A stretch of DNA of 64,000 nt from Agrypnia vestita (GCA_016648135.1 JADDOH010002569.1:20094-84093); one strand, 5' to 3'; counted from the stretch's first letter, positions 36,496 through 49,979 are shown. Made by a program: numbers and translations. The notes: generated by a model from the sequence alone, not told the origin.

Positions 36496-36854
36496 TATAA
36501 TGAAGAAAATTTCTCCTAAGATCAGCAATAAACGGTAGCATTTATTATTTTCAGACCTAGGGTTATCACGCCTAATAAGTGTACCTACCTAAGTGTAAGT
36601 GTAAACAAATATTTATAGGTGGTCTCTGTTACGCTGGTACATGCCGATTTTTTGCTTTTGGTACTGTACTTTTGACCATCGATGGTTCTGTTTCAAGTAT
36701 ATATTTTTTATTATTACAATGTTATACTACATCATTTTGCTTCACCTTTAATTATTTTATGGATAGGGAGTATAATACTAATACTAATCATATCTTAATA
36801 ATAATTAATCCTTCGATGCCCTTCATCAACTGCTAGTAGGTGAAGAAAATATTG

Positions 36855-36990
36855 TTACTGCATATTCTCAAACTAAGCCAAAAGCCTGTGCTATGAAAAA
36901 AGGACCAACTTGCTGGTGTCCTGGAGTGGGGCTCGAACCACCGATCACGATCACTAGACGAGCGTCGTAACCACCAAGAAATTTCGGAAA
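36855..36990 (-). repeat. tRNA-derived SINE, copy 1
   Basis: Minus strand: box A-like TGGTGGTTACGACGCTCG and box B GGTTCGAGCCCC, followed by a tail with TAGCACAGGCTTTTGGCTTA. Acceptor-stem pairing of a real tRNA is absent. Confidence 0.6.
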
Positions 36991-37204
36991 GTTTGAAAAA
37001 TGTTTTAATTGTAATTATTATTATCAATGGATTAAATTTACAATACAATTAAAACAGCACACTGCGCGAGGTGTACATAACCGATAGTATGCGTGAAGTG
37101 GTCATATAACTTTGTCTCTTTCTCGCATAGATGTCGTTCATTCTCTCTTTTGACGTGTATCTGCACACAACACATCCTTGAAGTGCTATCACCAAAAAAT
37201 CGAC

Positions 37205-37245
37205 CTGTAGCTATAAATGCGCGCTAGCGAGACATGCAGTATTTT
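37205..37245 (+). promoter_or_regulatory. TATA + initiator promoter-like site
   Basis: CTATAAAT at 37211-37218 followed by TGCAGTAT with the A at about 37238, a spacing of roughly 26 nt. An ATG at 37263 opens only a 31-codon frame, so this may be a non-coding RNA start, an LTR fragment or chance. Confidence 0.25.
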
Positions 37246-37786
37246 CACGCTGCTTTCTCAACATGGCAGCGCGTCGTGTGCCTACCACATCCACGCACAT
37301 CTTTTGTATGTTGTTCGTGCCAGCGTTTACAGTTATACCTATACGTCTGTGTTGTTGAATATAACCGTATTTATTTGCATGAAATTGAACAATTTCGACG
37401 TGAAATCGTTGTTACAGTAGCCTCCTTCGTTTGTGTGTTTTGAACTCGGGTCATTTCACGTCCGAAACGCGCACCGCCAAGGTAGAGATGTAATTCGTTC
37501 GTTTCCTCATCGCTTTATTGGTTCTGGTTTGTCCTGCCATCCGACGTTCGCGAGCAAATTGCATTTAGACCGCTGCTGGTATGATAATTAGACATGAACC
37601 AGTTTGCGCAAGAAGCGGACATGGCGAAATATTGAAAAACGCCGCCTACGGCAACCTAATTCGGATGAAGCCATTGCGTCACGCGGTGCCTCCGCTGTAT
37701 GCAGGCGCGAATTGCAGCGCCGGATATAATTATTTGAAAGTTGTCTATGTAGCGAAATTATTTTATTTAGCGCCATGGATTTTATG

Positions 37787-37925
37787 ATGATTATAATAAC
37801 AGAGATAGTCCACAATAATTTACAATTCCTGCCTAAATTGTGATTCAAAAATGTTCAAGCAACAGTGTGTATCATCATATTTATGGCGATAGGCGACCTC
37901 AAAGCTTGCATTTTTACTCCTTTTC
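37787..37925 (+). repeat. Partial MITE family A, one arm
   Basis: Contains AACAGAGATAGTCCACAATA and CCTGCCTAAATTGTGATTCA then AAAATGTTCAAGCAAC, matching only the left arm of family A. A similar half copy lies at about 54150-54240 (AAAGTTTGCTTATTTTTTTC, GTAAAACGTTGGATTATAA). Confidence 0.6.
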
Positions 37926-38343
37926 TTTTAACTCGTAGTGTCTGCTTGTTTGTCTGTCGAAAAAACTTTGGATCGGTTTTTAATCCTTTTCCCGTGATCC
38001 AATCGAGCTGAAACTTTGCGGGCAGACTCGTGGCGACGATAAAAATGATCTAATAAATTTTCGTTTACAAAATTAATAATTATAGTATAATTTAGGATTT
38101 TTCGAAATTTTCTATTACTCCCTTTCGTATCGTTGCCCGACTCGAGCTCAACGCGTGGAATAAACGCCAAACCTGTTTCAACTAGTAAATGAGAAAGGGA
38201 GTATAATAAAAACTTGGTTTTTATGGGTTAGTTTTTTTTTACATTATTTCTGACTTATTTTGTGTAAAATTTTAGACTATCATTAAACTGACTTTTATCA
38301 TATATTAAAAATGTATTCGGTTTAATACAAGTTATGTATTCTC

Positions 38344-38516
38344 GCCGCCACACTTCGCGTATCTTCCGCCGCGTAAAATCGGCACAGCAAACGGTCAAGT
38401 CAAATCAACCGATCATCCGCGTAGTGTGTTTGATAAGCGCATATTGTATGGAAAGAAATGTAGCGGCGTTCCGCGACTGAAGAAACGCGACGGAAAATCC
38501 GCGTAGTGTGACGCCG
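38344..38516. mobile_element. GC-rich MITE (CGGCGTCACACTACGCG-type ends)
   Basis: Left CGCCGCCACACTTCGCGTAT then CTTCCGCCGCG; the right end is the complement of CGGCGTCACACTACGCGGAT. About 173 bp, much more GC-rich than the surroundings. Confidence 0.6.
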
Positions 38517-39654
38517 GCCTAGCAAGATGTCTGTAAATTATTACATCTATTAATGTGTGTTTATAGATTATGTTAAATAAACAATAAAAAAATTTACTAA
38601 AACCTTCTAGAAAATTGATTCATCAATTTCAAGGTCAGAAATTATTTGGGAATGACGTAAACATTTCCGTTTTCATTTTGTTCGGAAAAAATGTTCGCGC
38701 CAAGAATGCTAAGAATTCGCACGCTTTCGGTACATCTCGCCTACCTATTGTCTTGTTTATCGTTCCAGTCGGCGTGACCTTCTTTGTACCGACGCACGTA
38801 ATGGCGTGCAGTTCCAGAGCACGGCCGTTTACACGCTTGCAGCCGTGTTCCAGTTATCACCATTATCGGCTCTGTTTTCTGATGTTCGCCGTCGGCTTAT
38901 TCAGTAGCCAGATACAAAGGTGGCTTTATGCTCGCCATTCGTTGTAATTACTGTTGCGAAATCATTCTTGCAATTAGCGAGGAGATGATTCTGGAGTCAT
39001 GTGATTGGTATTGGAAGACACGAGTGACTGTGATCAATAATAATACAAAAAATTGCACCATTATTCAGTTTTAAATTATCCATTATGGACTTGCGTGTGT
39101 CTTTCGCCATTGATACAAATTAGTAGTAATCGAAACCTATCGATCTCCATGAACATTTTTCTAGCAAATCAAAGAAAACAGTTTCACAGCTTGTTTATAA
39201 CATGAGTAAGCTGGTTTTTAACAGGCAATAACTTCAGATTGATAGTTGATTTGATAGTAAACTAATATTGAAAACGTAGGAATGAGCTTAGAGGATATAT
39301 TGACATTCAAATGTAAAAAAAAATGGTGGTTGGGTAGGTATATTTTGATACTCAACTCAGCGAATCAAATGTAGATTTAAACAATATTCCAAATTGCTGA
39401 TTTAAAAGTCTAGCAGTGCCATACCAGCATCAACTGAGTTTTCCAAAGCTAAAACTCGGACAAAACTTATGTTAGCTGAAAATAGTCGTATACTATGTAA
39501 AAAACTACTATGTAAAAAATCACACTATTCCTATAACCTTAGAATATTCCGTTCATAATGGGTTTAACCCTTCTTTAGTGAAAAAAACATATATTTAATT
39601 CACATTCATTGTATCTTTAATGAGTAAAAAATGAAATGAAATTAACATAAACTA

Positions 39655-39782
39655 TCTCGTTGGTCTAATGGCTAAGATGCTAGCCTGGTGGTGTAGTTTG
39701 TGGCGGTTCAAGCCCCGTCCCAGGAGATCATCAAATTAATCCATCCTATTTTTAGCATAAACTTTTAGCTTAGAAAATAGGA
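39655..39782 (+). repeat. tRNA-derived SINE, copy 2
   Basis: Box A TGGTCTAATGGCTAAGATGC, box B GGTTCAAGCCCCG, and the tail CCTATTTTTAGCATAAACTT then TTAGCTTAGAAAATAG. The tail matches that of copies 1 and 3, so they are one SINE family. Confidence 0.65.
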
Positions 39783-40524
39783 ATAATTTTATTTTTTCCT
39801 GAAATCTTGCCACATCATATTGTTTCTTTGTAATCTATTGTTTTTTTTTGCCATCGCGTGTTCATATTATTAATTGTTGCGTTTTAACACAATTTCAACA
39901 TCTTGCTCAGATTCGTTTAACTCAAATACTTCATCTATCACTTCCGAGATGTTTCCCAAGTGACCTTAGAGTACGCCCAGATTTAATACAACTTTTTGAA
40001 GCGTTTCACGGATATGTCGCCTGTTCTTGATTTCTTTGTGGTCCAATTACGTGGGTATTTTTACATCTCCGCATCCTAGTGTTCTGCATTGTGTGTTCGA
40101 CTTGGCATTCGCTGCACGCCTTAATTAAGTGTGCCAGCGAACAACGAGATGGTACACACATACACCTGAGCACTTGGCTCTCCCGTACATATTGCGAAAC
40201 TGTTTGAGATAATCAAATCGCATACCGGTCGCGTATGACTTCATACCGCTCGGATCGGTGCGCGATTTTTAATTTTGTAGAGTCCCATTGGTTTGAATCT
40301 TCAAATTTTTTAAAGTTTGTAGAGACGGAATCAGATATTCATTTGAATCATACCGAAACAGACTAGTTTGTTTTCATTTACTATCTTTATCTAATAGAAG
40401 AATTCGTTCCATTATGTTATTACCCATTACTATTTCATTACGTCATTATATTCATTTTTTCCATTCTATCGCTAGTTCTTTGTCTTCTATTTTTTATTTG
40501 TTATTATGTTCTTATTGTTTAATA

Positions 40525-41031
40525 TACAGGGTTTAACAGAGCTAGTCACAATATTTTACAGGTGGATTCCTGCCTTGATTATGAGTCGAAAATGTTCAAG
40601 CAACCATGTTATGGAGTTATGCAATATCAAAATTTGCATATTTTCAATATTTCTGATTTTTTTTACAAAACGTTGAAGTATCATTACGGTAACTTATATC
40701 GATTACGAAAAATTCATTCGTTTCAATAAAAGTTAAATAAAATAATAAAAACCCTGAAAAAATACGATTGGAAGTTTTTTATCATTTTATTTGAGATGTA
40801 GTAAAGGAAATGAATTTTTCATATTAGATATAAGTTACTGTAACGATAGTGACGTAATGATGTTTTGCAAAAAATAAGTCATAAATATTTTTAAAAAAAA
40901 ATGCAAACTTTGATGTTGCATATCTCGTTAACTATTGATATTAGGTCATGGTAGTTTGAACATTTTCGACTCATAATCAAGGCAGGAATCCACCTGTAAT
41001 GTATTGTGGACTAGCTCTGTTACACCCTGTA
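40525..41031. mobile_element. MITE family A, copy 2
   Basis: 507 bp from TACAGGGTTTAACAGAGC to GCTCTGTTACACCCTGTA. Arms are complementary across nearly the whole length and share the block TTATGAGTCGAAAATGTTCA. No ORF. Confidence 0.85.
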
Positions 41032-41559
41032 TTTCAAATTTGTTTCTGTATGAAATATGTTAGGACACAGATTATAATATATTCGATTTTGATAATTCAT
41101 GCTCTTATTCATACATATCATTAACTTGTGTCTGTTTTATTTCCGAATAAATAAATAAAAAATATCGCTGATTAATCGATACCATATAAAATTGTAAACG
41201 GGTAATCTAATGTGCAAGATGCTCTTTTAGTAATTCAAGTAACAGTTGCCATTATAATCATACCAATATTTTTTCAATACGAATACGGGATACTTATCTC
41301 CAATGACGCGATTTATTATATGGTAACATATAATAATCTTCATTCGCAAAGCATTATTGATATACATTTTCAGATTTTAAATCGAAATTCACACTGAACA
41401 TTTTATTGCGGTTAACGATTATTAGTTTTTTTTATTTATTTATTTATTTATTGTTTATTTACATTTACATTAGTTAATACAAGATACTAATAACTGTCAC
41501 ACTAGGTAAAAACCTGTTATGTGGCAGTTATTCTCATATGCTATTTATGTAGTAATAAA

Positions 41560-41740
41560 AAATGACAATTAAAGAATCTAAATCTAAAAGAAAATAAAAA
41601 GAAAAGAAAATATACATACAAAATCAAGATAAGAATTTAAAGTAAATCATAGGAATACCTAAATCTGAGAGAAAAGAAAAGAAAAGAAAATACACATACA
41701 AAATTAAGATAAGAATTTAAGTAGTTACAAAAATAAATAT
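41560..41740 (+). repeat. Two-copy AG-rich tandem repeat
   Basis: AGAAAAGAAAATATACATAC then AAAATCAAGATAAGAATTTA appears at about 41600 and again, slightly changed, at about 41680. Upstream, 41497-41530 (CACTAGGTAAAAACCTGTTA) is related to 7268-7300 (CACTAGGTAAAACCTGTTCT). Confidence 0.6.
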
Positions 41741-44144
41741 TATGTTATAGTTTACTTTAAATTATATAAATCAGTTTTTGGCAATTCAGAGGTCAAGGGC
41801 GGTCATGTCAAAAACAACCTTTTTAAGTGATTTTGTACCTTTATACATTCAAGTTTTATTGCACTGTGGATATTATTAAGAGCTTCGTCTAAAGCGATTT
41901 TAATATTCCGCTCGCAGATGATGCGTATACCAAATGCATGTCGACTAAAATATAATTTATGATTTGAATAAATATTTGATGACGTCATGCATAAAATTTA
42001 CGGACACGTCGTGCCTGTTATTGCACAAAATAAATAAAAAATGTTAATGAATCCAACTTGTCCTGGAATGACTTTGGATTGCGACCCAGATTTAAATCGT
42101 ATTCTTCTCATATTTAAGAAAAAATTAAGTCCTATTGTGTCGTCCAATTAATGTTCGATTCATTAGATGTCCCACCCATAAAATGATACAGATACATCTG
42201 GGACCCACCTTAGAAATAAGTCACTCTCCAAAGCCGTTCAGGCAATACTGGTCGTCTTTGTATTAAATGTTGAATAATATTTATAGTGGTGCTCGTTAGA
42301 AGACAATAAATAAAATGAAACGTTCAGTTCATAGAAATTACACTCTGGTCATTGAAAAAAGTAAGTATATTTTGTTAGGTATCGACCGTTTTTTATTACG
42401 TAATGATCTATTTCGATTTACACAAGTTAAACGATTTCCGCTATCAGTGTGAGTGTGCGTACACGTATACGTAACCATATATGTGTAGGGCTTTTAAGCT
42501 TTTGGCAATAGTCAAAGGCCAAAATATAACGTTGATTGACTTCGCTTAATGGCGGTCTGTGGTCGACAGCCGCTAATTTCAATTTTAAAATTACTTTGTT
42601 GATCAGGACACTAACAAATTTATATACATATACATACATGTATGCATGATCTACGTGTGATAGATTCATATCTAATAATTTCACGTGTTTCTACCAACAG
42701 GATCCAACTCAGTAAATGAAAATGAGTTATATATAATACATACATATGTATATCAACGAGAAGAGGAAATAGTTCTCTGTATTCTACAAAAAAGATCGAT
42801 GATGTACGTTTTATTAGTAAAATACGGATGTTTTTAATATTACTGACGCCTTTTGATGTGTTTTATACTTTATAAAAAAATATTCGTGATTCTTGAGACG
42901 TAACGTGAATTGACTGGCAATAATGCTATTAATGGCGATTCGGATGAATTTTCAGGAAGTCCTGATTTGAAAACTGGTGCTTCAGAGGGCATCAGCGATA
43001 GTTGATTATGTATTTATTATTTAAACACACAATTCCATAAGAATATATTGTTTTTTAAAATTATTTTAATACTTAAAAAATGTTTTAAAAGTAGTGTTTC
43101 CATTTTATTAAAAATATTATTATGTGTCATTTATCCTGCATCTAATAATATTGTTATAAAGATCCAACTTATAATTTTGTTAAAAAGATCCGCTCTCAAT
43201 TTTGCTAATAACTTTTTTAGTTTTAGTTACCTTAATACAACACATATTTTATGACTTAACTGAAACATTAATAAAGCAACCTAAAAACTGAATTATTTTG
43301 AAATAGTTTAGATCTTTGTAGAAAACATGTCCGATTTATCATGCATGTCTATTTTCAAAACATAGATGCAGTCATGTTTCCCATTGTTATTACTTTCTCA
43401 ACAAATAACTATTATAACCAAACAACGTTAATAACAGTTTGCAGATAAGATAAAATTAACTGCATTCGTTGCAGTGGACGTTATCTTATGTGCTATGGTT
43501 TTAACTCCGCTGTATTGTTATTTATGCCTGTGTTTACTTACCTTGATTTAATTGACCTCTAAGTGGGATATTAAGTGTTCTGGTTGTTTCCTTTGTACTG
43601 ATAACTCTGGCAGTATAATGTCGCTTTAAATTTCGCATTAACTGGTTTTTGCCATATTATTTATTATCACTTAAAGCTCAGACGTACGAGATTTATATTA
43701 TATTGCAGAGATATACTCTGATATCTCTATAATATAAACTAGTAGTGAAAAAATAAAATAATTTTAAAAGCTCAAGTAGAGACTAGCAGGTAAGCAATCG
43801 GCTATCGCAATTGTTTACTTACGTCTACGTCAGCTGCTTCGCGGCCAGTTGTGTCTGTTAAGTTTCCATTTTTCAATACGGAAAATAAAATTTACAAAAT
43901 ATCAAGAAAAGTGTTCTACAATACCAGAACCCCCTATTTAAAGGAGATCTTATTAATGAAAGACAAAATATATACAGAATGCTTATATATTGTCTATATA
44001 AAAAAATTAGTTACGTTTGAAAAAATCCGCTCAATCCATTAATCGCACAGAACTTATGAAAAATCGAACATCCATACTGTTACAATATTAATAGAACTCG
44101 ATAATCGTCAGTATAATAAGTAAGCAATATTTCTTTTTTGTATG

Positions 44145-44374
44145 TTGACAGTTATTGTATAACATTGTGACGCTGCCAATTTTGACTTTTTATGTTAGCT
44201 GGTATGAAAATAATGAATTCAATCAATCAGAAAGCTCTAAAACCTAAACAAATTTTAAGTTATTCACAACTATGTATATTGAGCTTTCTAATTTATTGGA
44301 TTCATTAATTTCAAACCTATCAAACTGAAAACATCAAAATTGGCGGCATTACGATGCTATACAATAACTGTCAA
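44145..44374. mobile_element. MITE family D, copy 1
   Basis: 230 bp. Starts TTGACAGTTATTGTATAACA and ends TATACAATAACTGTCAA. Internal inverted blocks AATCAGAAAGCTCTAAAACC and GAGCTTTCTAATTTATTGGA. No ORF. Confidence 0.82.
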
Positions 44375-45446
44375 GATCAATGATATATACGTCAATACGT
44401 AAAATGACATTAAGTTCACTTCGCAGTTTAAAAAAAAACTTAATTTTTGTTTAAAAAAATAAAATAAAAGTTAATGAATATATTATTGAAGCAAGTTTAA
44501 TGCAAAAATATATAAACAAAAGAGATTGAGAAGAGAAACAAGCTTACGTCAAACGCAGTCAAACGCACAGAATATAGACTTAAGTCAAACGTCAAAAAGC
44601 GGTATAGCTAGCACAAAAAATATATTTACGCGTCACGGTTGGCTGTTTTCTATGACAATAAAAACACGGATTTTTAAAATATTAACAAACAACGATTAAT
44701 AAACAACTATTAATTTCCGATAGTTTAATATAATTTGAATGTTTTTTAATATCAGTTCGTATTATTATATTTTTTAATCTTTTTAGTGTACATACTCTAA
44801 AATGTTTTTTTTTAACTGGCAACAGAAATCATTCACTAACAACAACATCATCATTTTTAGCGTAATTAACATATCGATAATATAGTAAATATAATTAATT
44901 ATTTTTAATAATCTGTCTGTTAATGATGTCAGCTTTTCGTTGAAAACGCAGAGAAAGCTTTTAAAAAACTGACACCGTCGATAGAACTGATATTATTTTT
45001 GTCATTGCATGGTGGCCTTCAATTATTTTTGGCTACTTCTCAATTTATATTATATTTGTATTATTCCAGATTCTTCATTTTTGAAGAATGACGGCGATAT
45101 AACGGTGAATTGGAATACTCTTTTAATAAATTATTCAATTGACGTATGCCGCTAGCGCAATATCCAGCACTTTTCTCTTCCGGTCATACCGCACGCACGG
45201 CGAAGTTCTGCATTCATTTCCTGAACGCGCAGGAAATTTAAAAAAATGTATCAGGCGCTGTGTTGGAGATATTCCCGCGCGGTATTATCGAAAGTTGCGA
45301 ACCTCTTTAACCCTTGCCATACCGTAATACGAAGTACCCGATAATAAGTTACCGTTAAAAGTTTTTAGCATTTTTATTTAAATAAGAATAATATGCTGTT
45401 AACACTTAAATGGCTTCAGAATGGACGATTTCGTAAATCTTACGAG

Positions 45447-45575
45447 AAGTAGCTTGTTGGTCTTGTGGTTAGGACTCTCGCCTCGTGATCCAAAGGTCGC
45501 AGGTTCGAATCTCACTCCAGTCAAGCAAGTTAGTCCTATTTTCATAGCACAAGCGTTTAGCTTAATTTGAAAATA
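45447..45575 (+). repeat. tRNA-derived SINE, copy 3
   Basis: Box A-like TTGTGGTTAGGACTCTCGCC, box B GGTTCGAATCTC, tail AGTCCTATTTTCATAGCACA then AGCGTTTAGCTTAATTTGAA. It keeps the most tRNA-like head of the set but does not form an acceptor stem. Confidence 0.65.
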
Positions 45576-47154
45576 GTAAGAATATTGATGTGACACGAAC
45601 TCCGTGTTCGCATCTCTATTTTTTTTTTTAAATATTGAGAATCAAAGATCAAATATATTAAATATAATAATATCTATAATTATAGCAATCATCAAGCCTC
45701 ATCCAAAAGAACCTTCCTCTTTATCTCTCTTAATTTAATAAGTGAAAGAAAAATAAAATAATTGCATTAATATGTTTGTTATTCTTTGCACTGTGAGATT
45801 AATGTGCGATCTCTTCAAGAATAATTATTTTTACTGTGATAAGAATAATTGTTTTACTTAATTATTTTTCACTGATTAATTTCTAGGTATATTTTTAATT
45901 TAATATTTAGTTAAAATATGAATCATAAATTGAAACGTAATTATAATCTTAAATAATTATAATTATATTTATGTAATTAAAATCTTCGACTGAATCGATA
46001 ATTTTTGTGGTAAACAAGAAATAACTTCAATAATGAATTAAATTGTTACATACTTATTTTTAAACATCTTTATCAAACTTAAGGCGCCATAGTACATGAT
46101 TCACGTTTTTGCTGTCTGGAGAGTCAATTTAGTGTAAAGTTTTCGAATCTTATTGTCAAAATTGCAGCTAACCATGTATTCAATCAATTTTATTATGAAA
46201 GGTCCATTTACTGTTAAAGCATTTGTTTAAAAAAAGTAAAAAAAATACTTTGTTATTATCACAAAAAAAATATAATCCCGAAGACCTATTTAATCTTTCT
46301 AGCAATAGAGTTATCTTTGGTACACTTTTTCTCGAAATATTTCCACGTAAAGACCATATATTTTTTTAATAAATTGAATAAAAGAAGTTCAAACAGAAAG
46401 TTTGGGGGAAAATATATAATTATTTTTGGGTAGGTTGTTAAATACAACGTTTACAAAAAGATAAAAATTTACGTTCCGTCTCCTATATTGCAGCATCCAA
46501 AAAACCATTAAAACATTGATTATTTTAATTTAATTTTACATGCGTACTAAGAAAATTTCACTGTCATTAATATAAAAATATTCAAAAATTTTTACCTCAT
46601 ACACAAAAATTTGAATTAATTAAATCGTATAGTCTGTTAAAAGATCATTTTTCTTTCAAATCAGTCGTTGGTTGGACACCAACTACGCCAGTCGTCAGGT
46701 TACGCTCCCGCTAGTTTATACGAATATATCTTAAAATGCTGCGTAAACTTTGCCTGAGTGTTAATAAAGGGAAGATATCCGTATAATGAATGCATTCTAG
46801 AAATCCCATATCGCGGGGACAACGGTAAATGCAGAAAATAACTTTTAAATGTATTTAAAATACTTGAATTTGAATGTCGCCATTTTTATTTTTTACAACT
46901 GTCAAATTTTGTTTGTTTTTGCGGGCTGATTCTGATGTTTTTTTCCATTATTCTTATCTGTTTTCTTGAAACAATATGATATATAGACTTTGTTATGTAT
47001 ATACACTGAATTTTTGTCCTTTCTTTTACCTGCAAACAATATTTTTAATGAAATAAGATACTCCGTCTATTTCTTTACTCAACGGTAATTGTCATTTTTT
47101 CACGAAATAGTGATGTGAAATCTTTTGAACCGGCATTTTTTTGTGTTTTTATTT

Positions 47155-47283
47155 TAACTGAAAAATTTTCAGTAAACGATATAATATTGTTTTGAGTTTG
47201 TTTGTTTTGATGTTTTGTTTGAAAAATTTTCAGTAAAACGATTAATATTGTTTTGAGTTTGTTTGTTTTGAAAAATATTTTCA
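47155..47283 (+). repeat. Two-copy ~64-bp tandem repeat
   Basis: GAAAAATTTTCAGTAAACGA and TATTGTTTTGAGTTTGTTTG occur twice in a row. The open frame on the minus strand across it is built by the repeat. Confidence 0.75.
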
Positions 47284-47327
47284 ATTAAGAGGTCCTAGTA
47301 CACGATTTTCGTATTTGCTGTCGGGCG

Positions 47328-47924
47328 CAGAGTTGCCAACGTAGGCGATTTTTCGCCATTTAGGCTACTCAGAACGAGAATCGGCGACGAAAAAATCTAA
47401 AAGGCGACTGGTCGCCTACTAGGCTACTTCAGAGACAAGTTATTTAAATCAGCCGAATCGCAAATAATTAAGAAAAAAAAAAATACAATTACCTTTGTGT
47501 AATGCTGTCATTGAAAGAATTTTAAGCGTAATGGGGACAATTAAAACAAAATTAAGGAATCGCCTGCAACTACCCATGCTGATCGATATTCTTAGAATTC
47601 GTACCTATATGAATGTAAGAGGTGTGCTGCAACAACTTTCAACCAAGCAATCACATGGTAAGTTTTCACGCTGGTAGCAAAATGTACGTCTCCGGTGTTT
47701 TTAAAATGCTACCTATCTACTTACTTTACTTTCTTTTAATGAACATTACGGTTTTTTATATTAGGCTTAGGCCTATTTATCAATACATTATAAATATGTT
47801 ATAAATAAATTGATAAAAATTACATTTTATTTTATTCATATTGATATTTTGGCGTTTGGGCTACTTTAGGCTACTTTATGTATAGGAAACGGCGATATTA
47901 GGCCAAGCGCTGTTGGCAACTCTG
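47328..47924. mobile_element. hAT-type transposon, 597-bp internal-deletion derivative
   Basis: Ends are CAGAGTTGCCAAC and GTTGGCAACTCTG, a 13-bp inverted repeat. They are flanked by a perfect 8-bp direct duplication GTCGGGCG (47320-47327 and 47925-47932), the hallmark of hAT insertion. Subterminal sequence repeats AGGCGA / GGCTAC motifs in both arms. The interior keeps a piece of transposase. Confidence 0.88.
47495..47677 (+). pseudogene. hAT transposase C-terminal remnant
   Basis: The frame reads NAVIERILSVMGTIKTKLRN then RLQLPMLIDILRIRT, which fits the C-terminal dimerisation region of hAT transposases (N-x-x-x-E-R-x-F-S ... K-T-K-L-R-N-R-L). Only about 50 residues remain, with no DNA-binding or catalytic part, so it cannot mobilise itself. 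Confidence 0.7.
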
Positions 47925-48009
47925 GTCGGGCGACTAAATTGAACATATAAACTTATTAAATCATTTTGCAAAACCCGATTATTAATTTATCCTCCGGCTA
48001 TTAAGGAAC

Positions 48010-49480
48010 CGTTTATATGCTCCATTTTTGTCGTCCGTCGTTATATATTTTTATTTATTGTGGTCAATTGTCGATATTTTTTATGAATCGTTTTACCCCA
48101 GTTCATATAATCGGATCTTATGAATCCTTCTTTTTTCCTTTTATAACATCTTTATATGTTGTATTATTTAAATACCCTGTTTTAATGAATCGTTTTATTT
48201 TCGTTTATATGTTCCGTTAATTGTTTTTTATTATACTTTTTAAATAATCGTGAGCCATGCACTGATTGCGTGTCACACTCTAATTATATAAAGTTGTCAT
48301 TCCAGCAAGTTACGGATAGACAACCAAATTATTATATTTAGATATTTGAGGTTACATTTCTGTAAGTATGAGTTTTCATTCTTTTCACAAAATTCAATAC
48401 AGTAATAGACAATGATCAGTGTAGATTTATACAACTCAATACTTTGAGCATCATTAATATATAATTTGTCTTTATTTTCGTTTTTAAATATTACTTCTAC
48501 CGCATACATGCATGAATGTTTTTTATAATCGTTTATTATGGTCAGTTGTTGATCTTTTCAAATAATCGTTTTTCTCCAGTTTTCAAAATCAGATTTTATG
48601 ATGTATATCTTTTGTTATTATGTTTATTAATCATAAGGTTTTACGTTTATATGTTCCGTTTTTGATTGTTATTTAAGTAACTTATGTAGAAAATTAAAAA
48701 TAAATTCGCTTCAATACAAGCAAAAAAAAGTTTAATCATTTTGCACTTCAGAAATTTGATAAATATATAATACTTTATAAAGTTAATCTGTGCTATTCTG
48801 AAAATATTGGGATGTCAGATCTTTATCCCAATCTTGACAGGTATGTATAACAATATATTGACACTAATTTCGATGTTTTAAGTTTGGCATGTTTGAAATA
48901 ATTAATGAATCAATCAGAAAGCCCTAAAACGTAAACAAATGTTAATGTATTCACAATTACGAATAATGATCTTTCTAATTGATTGAATTCATTAATTTCA
49001 AACCTGTCAAACATAAAACGTCAAAAAAACGGCATCACAATGTAATACAATAACTGTCAAGATACAGAAATAGCAATGTTGCTTAGTTCAGAATACGGAT
49101 GATTATCATTTTATTTGACTTTTATTATTGCGAATTAATTTTAGATATTCGATATAAGTTACTTTCATGAAAGTCTTACGTTTTGAAAAGATAATTCAGA
49201 ATTTTTTTATTTCTATATTCTCTTTATACTTAACCATATTTTGATGGGTGTACGACTGTATAGTAATTAATAACAACTTTTGCGTGACCGCGCAACATGA
49301 GTTGAGCGCTGATTGCTTGTCACATTCTAAATATCTAAAGTCGTCTTTCCAGTAAGTTACGGACAGACAACGAAAATATTATTATTATTATTATTTTGTC
49401 TTTATTCTACTTTTTAAGTATAACTTCTAACGCGCATACATAAGTACACGCATAATTTTTTTAAATGGTTTTTATTTGAA
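48010..49480 (+). repeat. Degenerate tandem duplication
   Basis: Blocks at 48010-48330 (GTTTATATGCTCC, TATTGTGGTCAATTGTCGAT, GCACTGATTGCGTGTCACAC, CCAGCAAGTTACGGATAGAC) recur in the same order at 48525-48670 and 49298-49380 (TTATGGTCAGTTGTTGATCT, GCGCTGATTGCTTGTCACAT, CCAGTAAGTTACGGACAGAC). The second unit is split by MITE family D copy 2. Confidence 0.55.
48834..49060. mobile_element. MITE family D, copy 2
   Basis: 227 bp from TTGACAGGTATGTATAACA to AATACAATAACTGTCAA, with the same internal AATCAGAAAGCCCTAAAACG block as copy 1. It lies between two members of a degenerate duplication (see 48010-49480). Confidence 0.8.
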
Positions 49481-49979
49481 TTATTTAACATTGATATTAG
49501 ACAAAATGTTATAAAACAATAAAAAATATAGTGAAAATTCACACACGTCATACAATTTTTCAACGCTAAAGAAAAAATAATAACATAATGTTACATGTAA
49601 TGGAGATCTTAAAAAAATGTTTTTCTTAAAAATCAGAAAAATAGCATAAAAAAGCAAATTTTGAGTGAAATTTCAGAAAGAAACAATATCCATTGCATGG
49701 TCGGCTTTGTCACATCTCTAATATAAGGATCGAATAATTATTGTACAGAAAAATTTCGCCAAACTTGCAAAACTTACGTTCATGTAGAAAGGGTTACGTA
49801 TGTAGCACTACGCAGTTAAAAGGTCAGGCGTTAAAGTTTGCACATTTCTATTTCGTTTTATAGTATTGTATATTTCTCGATATCGTTTTTTGTGCTTAAA
49901 TAATACATGTTTGAGCGAAACTAGCGCCATTTTTAGCGGGAAGTAATTAAACTAATGCCAATATTGAAAGTATAAGAGC

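Noticed and set aside
45447..45520. Candidate functional tRNA gene
   Set aside because: Boxes A and B are present but the ends do not pair into an acceptor stem, and it carries the same 3' tail as two other SINE copies.
47075..47284. 69-codon minus-strand frame with repeated KTNKLKTI-like text
   Set aside because: It is the translation of the two-copy 64-bp tandem repeat, not a gene.
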